5,618 nt of DNA from Acidobacteriota bacterium (GTDB lineage Bacteria > Acidobacteriota > Terriglobia > Acidiferrales > UBA7541), in the NCBI GenBank assembly GCA_003224195.1, contig QHYP01000058.1, positions 1 through 5,618 on the forward strand, written 5' to 3'. Position numbers and translations under genes: made by a program. Below are positions 3,298-5,618 of the stretch, one piece after another; position 1 is the first letter of the stretch; every line of letters starts with the position of its first letter. The notes below the pieces were generated by a model. The model worked only from the letters and a program-made list of their open reading frames with translations. It made no database searches and was not told the DNA's origin.

Positions 3298-5618
3298 TCA
3301 CGGCTTGGCGCGAAGCCCTTGCTGTAATTGAAGAGCCTCTTTCAAAAGCGGCAGGTTCGCGTCGGCATCCTTCCAGAGGGTTGTGAACATCTCGAGCTGT
3401 TTCGCCGCCTTCTCTTTTTCGCCGACGGCGAGATAAATCTTGGCAAGCTCCACGCGCCCCGCAAGCCAGGACTGCTGCGGCTCCCATCCCAGCGCCCGCT
3501 CCTGGAGGAACTGCTCGTACGCAGCGGCCGCCTGCTCCTTCGTCCCCGCAATCGCGGTGGCCCGGGCCAGTGCATCGAGCGTTAGTGTGCTGCTTTTCTC
3601 CCGGTCCGCCAGCCGAAGGAGATCCATCGCGCTGTCCTTCTTGCCTTTGGCAAGCTCGATCTCTCCCTCAAGCAGATGCAGGTCGCTGGCCTGTTCCGGA
3701 TTGTTCAAATCGGCGTGTGTCTTGACGATCTCGAGAATTCGCGCCGCCGGTTCCACTCTTCCGCTGCGCGCATAAGCTGTTCCCAGCCAGAGGCCGGGTC
3801 TCACCTGTAAGTTGAGCGTCGGAAAAAGCTGCATGGCCCGGTCCAGTTCGCGCACCTGCGCCGCACGGTCGCCTTGGCCTTCGTGCACCAGCGCCAGCAG
3901 ATTACGCTCGCGCACTTCGCTCAGGTTCGCGTGGCTTGCATGGTCCAGCAGCGCCGCTTCTTCGAGCCGTCCAAGCGCCTCTTTGTATTTACCGTGATAA
4001 AGATCCAGCCAGGCAAGCGAGCGCAGCCCGCGCGGCCGGGATTCCGGCTTCGCCAGGGCCACGCCGAATACCTCGCGCGCTTTTTCTTCCTTTCCCGCGG
4101 CGACAAGCGTCATCCCGTATTCATGGTTCAAGCTTCCCGAGGTGATCCAGCCCGGCTCCAATTGAAATGCTTTTTCGTAATACGGCAGCGCTTCGGCGGG
4201 CTTGTCGAGCCCGGCGTAACTCGTCGCGATGTCGATGTAACATCCGGCATTGCCCGAATCGAGCCGCAATATTTCCCGGTACTGCGCGATGGCCTCTTCC
4301 TGGCGGCCATTCGCCCGCAGCAGACCTCCGTAATTGAACCGCCTCCGCCAATCGTCTGGATAATCCCGAAGATAAACCTGATAGCGCTCGGCGGCCTCTT
4401 GGAAATGACCGAGGTCACTCGCAAAATCCGCCTGAATAATGAGTCTCTCGCGCTCCGTAGTTCGCTCGGAAAGCGCGAGCGCCTTTTCAAAGTGACGTTT
4501 GCCCTCGGCGGGCATGTTATAGATGTAGCTGTAATACGCGCCGCCCAGCGCCGCGTGCGCCATGGCAAAGTCGGGATCAGCCTTTAAAGCCGCCTCAAAC
4601 AGCTCCACCGCCTGCTGGTATTGGCCCTTCGCCCACAGCGCCGAAGCTTCCGCGTAGGACTTTAGTCCGGGGAGCGACTTCGTTGTCACCTGTGGCAGAG
4701 GCCGGCCATTTTTCCAGCTCGAGAACCACGACTCGCCGAGGTCCCGCCGGATCGCCGAGGCCATCTTGCCCAGCGCGTCAAGAATGTGATCTTGATCGCT
4801 TGCCGTTTCGAGGTACGACCGCGCCGTCACCCCCGTCTTCGGCTCGATCAGCCGCGCGGAAATCGCATATTGCCGTCCCACCCGCGCAATCCCCGGGCAC
4901 ACCAGGCCGCGGACGTTGTCTCTCTGGCAGATTTCCCGTCCCGTCGCTTCATCAATCTTCTGCAGACCTGCCTTCCCCATGCGCTGCAGGCTCTCCGCAA
5001 CCCGCGCCGCGGGGAAGAGATTCGCGTGCCTGGACTGTTCCAGGCTGACGCTCAACGCGCTCAGCAGCGAGCGGTCAAAGAGCGCCTCGCCTGTCTGGTT
5101 ATCGAAGTCGCTGACCAGAATCCAATCCCGCGGTGCGAAGGAAAAAACCGGCTGCGCCGCAACGACCCACCACACCAGCATCGTTAGGGAGAGGACCGCC
5201 AGCGCCGTCAGGCTCACCACCTGTGGATGCGCCCGGACCATCTGCCGCAGCCGTTTCAGCCCTCGGGCGCGCCCCGGGGAAACGCTCGCGGAAGTCGCGG
5301 TTGGCGCTGCCAGCCGCTCCAGGTCCACGCGGAGTTCCTTCGCCGACTGGTAGCGCCGCTCCGGGTCCTTATCCAGCGCCTTCAGGATGATGGCCTCGAG
5401 CTCGGGCGAAACCTTGGGATTGAGGGCTCTCGGCGGCTCGGGCGCCTGATGCAAAATTGCGTCAATCAGCCGCGCCCCGTGCGCGGTTCCAAATGGCCGC
5501 TCGCCGGTGGCCATTTCATACAGCACGGTTCCGGCTGCATAAATGTCGCTGCGCGCGTCCACGCGCTCGCCCTGCAACTGCTCGGGCGACATATACGGTA
5601 CCGTTCCCGAAATTTTTC
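3298..5618 (-). CDS. Membrane Ser/Thr protein kinase with TolB-like and TPR extracytoplasmic regions, N-terminal part outside the window
   Basis: This is the C-terminal part of a Hanks-type (PknB-like) kinase. The frame stays open past the ATG at 5592 to the edge, reading KISGTVPYMSPEQL. That is the kinase P+1 loop and APE-like motif, so the start and the ATP-binding and catalytic loops lie off the window. Counting from that Met as 1: kinase C-lobe about 1-95, with DARSDIYAAGTVLYEMATG (12-30) and LDKDPERRYQS (73-83) carrying the conserved Asp and Arg. A basic juxtamembrane linker spans 96-123 and one membrane helix about 124-146. A TolB-N/FlgO-like domain follows at about 155-290, with WILVSDFDNQTG at its start and a GES end. 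From about 310 to 755 lie roughly ten TPR-like units, such as AKGQYQQAVELFEAALKADP (321-340) and GRQEEAIAQYREILRLD (429-445). The predicted topology is kinase in the cytosol and TPRs outside. Such proteins are abundant in Acidobacteriota; ligands and substrates are unknown. The stop is TGA at 3300-3298. Confidence 0.92.
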   Translation of the reverse strand, partial: KISGTVPYMSPEQLQGERVDARSDIYAAGTVLYEMATGERPFGTAHGARLIDAILHQAPEPPRALNPKVSPELEAIILKALDKDPERRYQSAKELRVDLERLAAPTATSASVSPGRARGLKRLRQMVRAHPQVVSLTALAVLSLTMLVWWVVAAQPVFSFAPRDWILVSDFDNQTGEALFDRSLLSALSVSLEQSRHANLFPAARVAESLQRMGKAGLQKIDEATGREICQRDNVRGLVCPGIARVGRQYAISARLIEPKTGVTARSYLETASDQDHILDALGKMASAIRRDLGESWFSSWKNGRPLPQVTTKSLPGLKSYAEASALWAKGQYQQAVELFEAALKADPDFAMAHAALGGAYYSYIYNMPAEGKRHFEKALALSERTTERERLIIQADFASDLGHFQEAAERYQVYLRDYPDDWRRRFNYGGLLRANGRQEEAIAQYREILRLDSGNAGCYIDIATSYAGLDKPAEALPYYEKAFQLEPGWITSGSLNHEYGMTLVAAGKEEKAREVFGVALAKPESRPRGLRSLAWLDLYHGKYKEALGRLEEAALLDHASHANLSEVRERNLLALVHEGQGDRAAQVRELDRAMQLFPTLNLQVRPGLWLGTAYARSGRVEPAARILEIVKTHADLNNPEQASDLHLLEGEIELAKGKKDSAMDLLRLADREKSSTLTLDALARATAIAGTKEQAAAAYEQFLQERALGWEPQQSWLAGRVELAKIYLAVGEKEKAAKQLEMFTTLWKDADANLPLLKEALQLQQGLRAKP

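Noticed and set aside
3874..4587. Long + strand open frame (237 codons) antisense to the kinase-TPR gene
   Set aside because: It lies wholly inside the well-supported TPR coding region on the other strand; its translation has no recognisable domain and long antisense frames are expected in GC-rich coding DNA.
1..5618. Mobile elements, CRISPR arrays, tRNA or rRNA genes
   Set aside because: No terminal inverted repeats with a transposase, no regularly spaced repeats, and no tRNA-like or rRNA-like segments were seen on either strand.

Overview
The window is GC-rich, has dense protein-coding genes and shows no mobile element, CRISPR array or RNA gene. The best clue to the organism is the partial gene at the right edge. 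It encodes a Ser/Thr protein kinase joined through one membrane segment to a TolB-like extracytoplasmic domain and a long TPR array, a layout typical of Acidobacteriota. A PadR regulator beside small envelope proteins fits that assignment but does not prove it. I place the window in an acidobacterial chromosome with moderate confidence.

Layout, left to right: (1) purM, + strand, enters from the left edge without its first codons and ends at 1033. (2) A short convergent gap (1034-1115) holds two small tandem hairpins. (3) Three minus-strand genes follow: a 96-aa helix-hairpin-helix protein of the Cdd1 type (2594-2304), a PadR-family repressor 16 nt behind it (2287-1688), and, after 131 nt, a small secreted CigR/RcnB-like protein with repeated LPPGL motifs (1556-1116). 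(4) The 87-bp divergent gap 2595-2681 is the most informative regulatory DNA here. It holds a near-consensus sigma-70 promoter facing right and a weaker one facing left. A 21-bp imperfect palindrome covers the rightward start point and the leftward -10 box. (5) A VOC (glyoxalase/bleomycin-resistance fold) protein with an N-terminal signal or anchor lies on the + strand at 2682-3167. (6) A second convergent gap (3168-3297) separates it from the kinase-TPR gene, which runs on the minus strand from the right edge to 3298.

How they may work together: purM is housekeeping purine synthesis, unrelated to its neighbours. The HhH-PadR pair and the divergent VOC gene look like one regulated unit in which PadR could bind the shared palindrome and control both directions. 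This is inference from geometry. The kinase-TPR protein is a separate envelope signalling gene. I find no clearly new defence, mobile or RNA system. The points most worth checking are the divergent operator, the two possible starts of the VOC protein, and its apparent loss of metal ligands.
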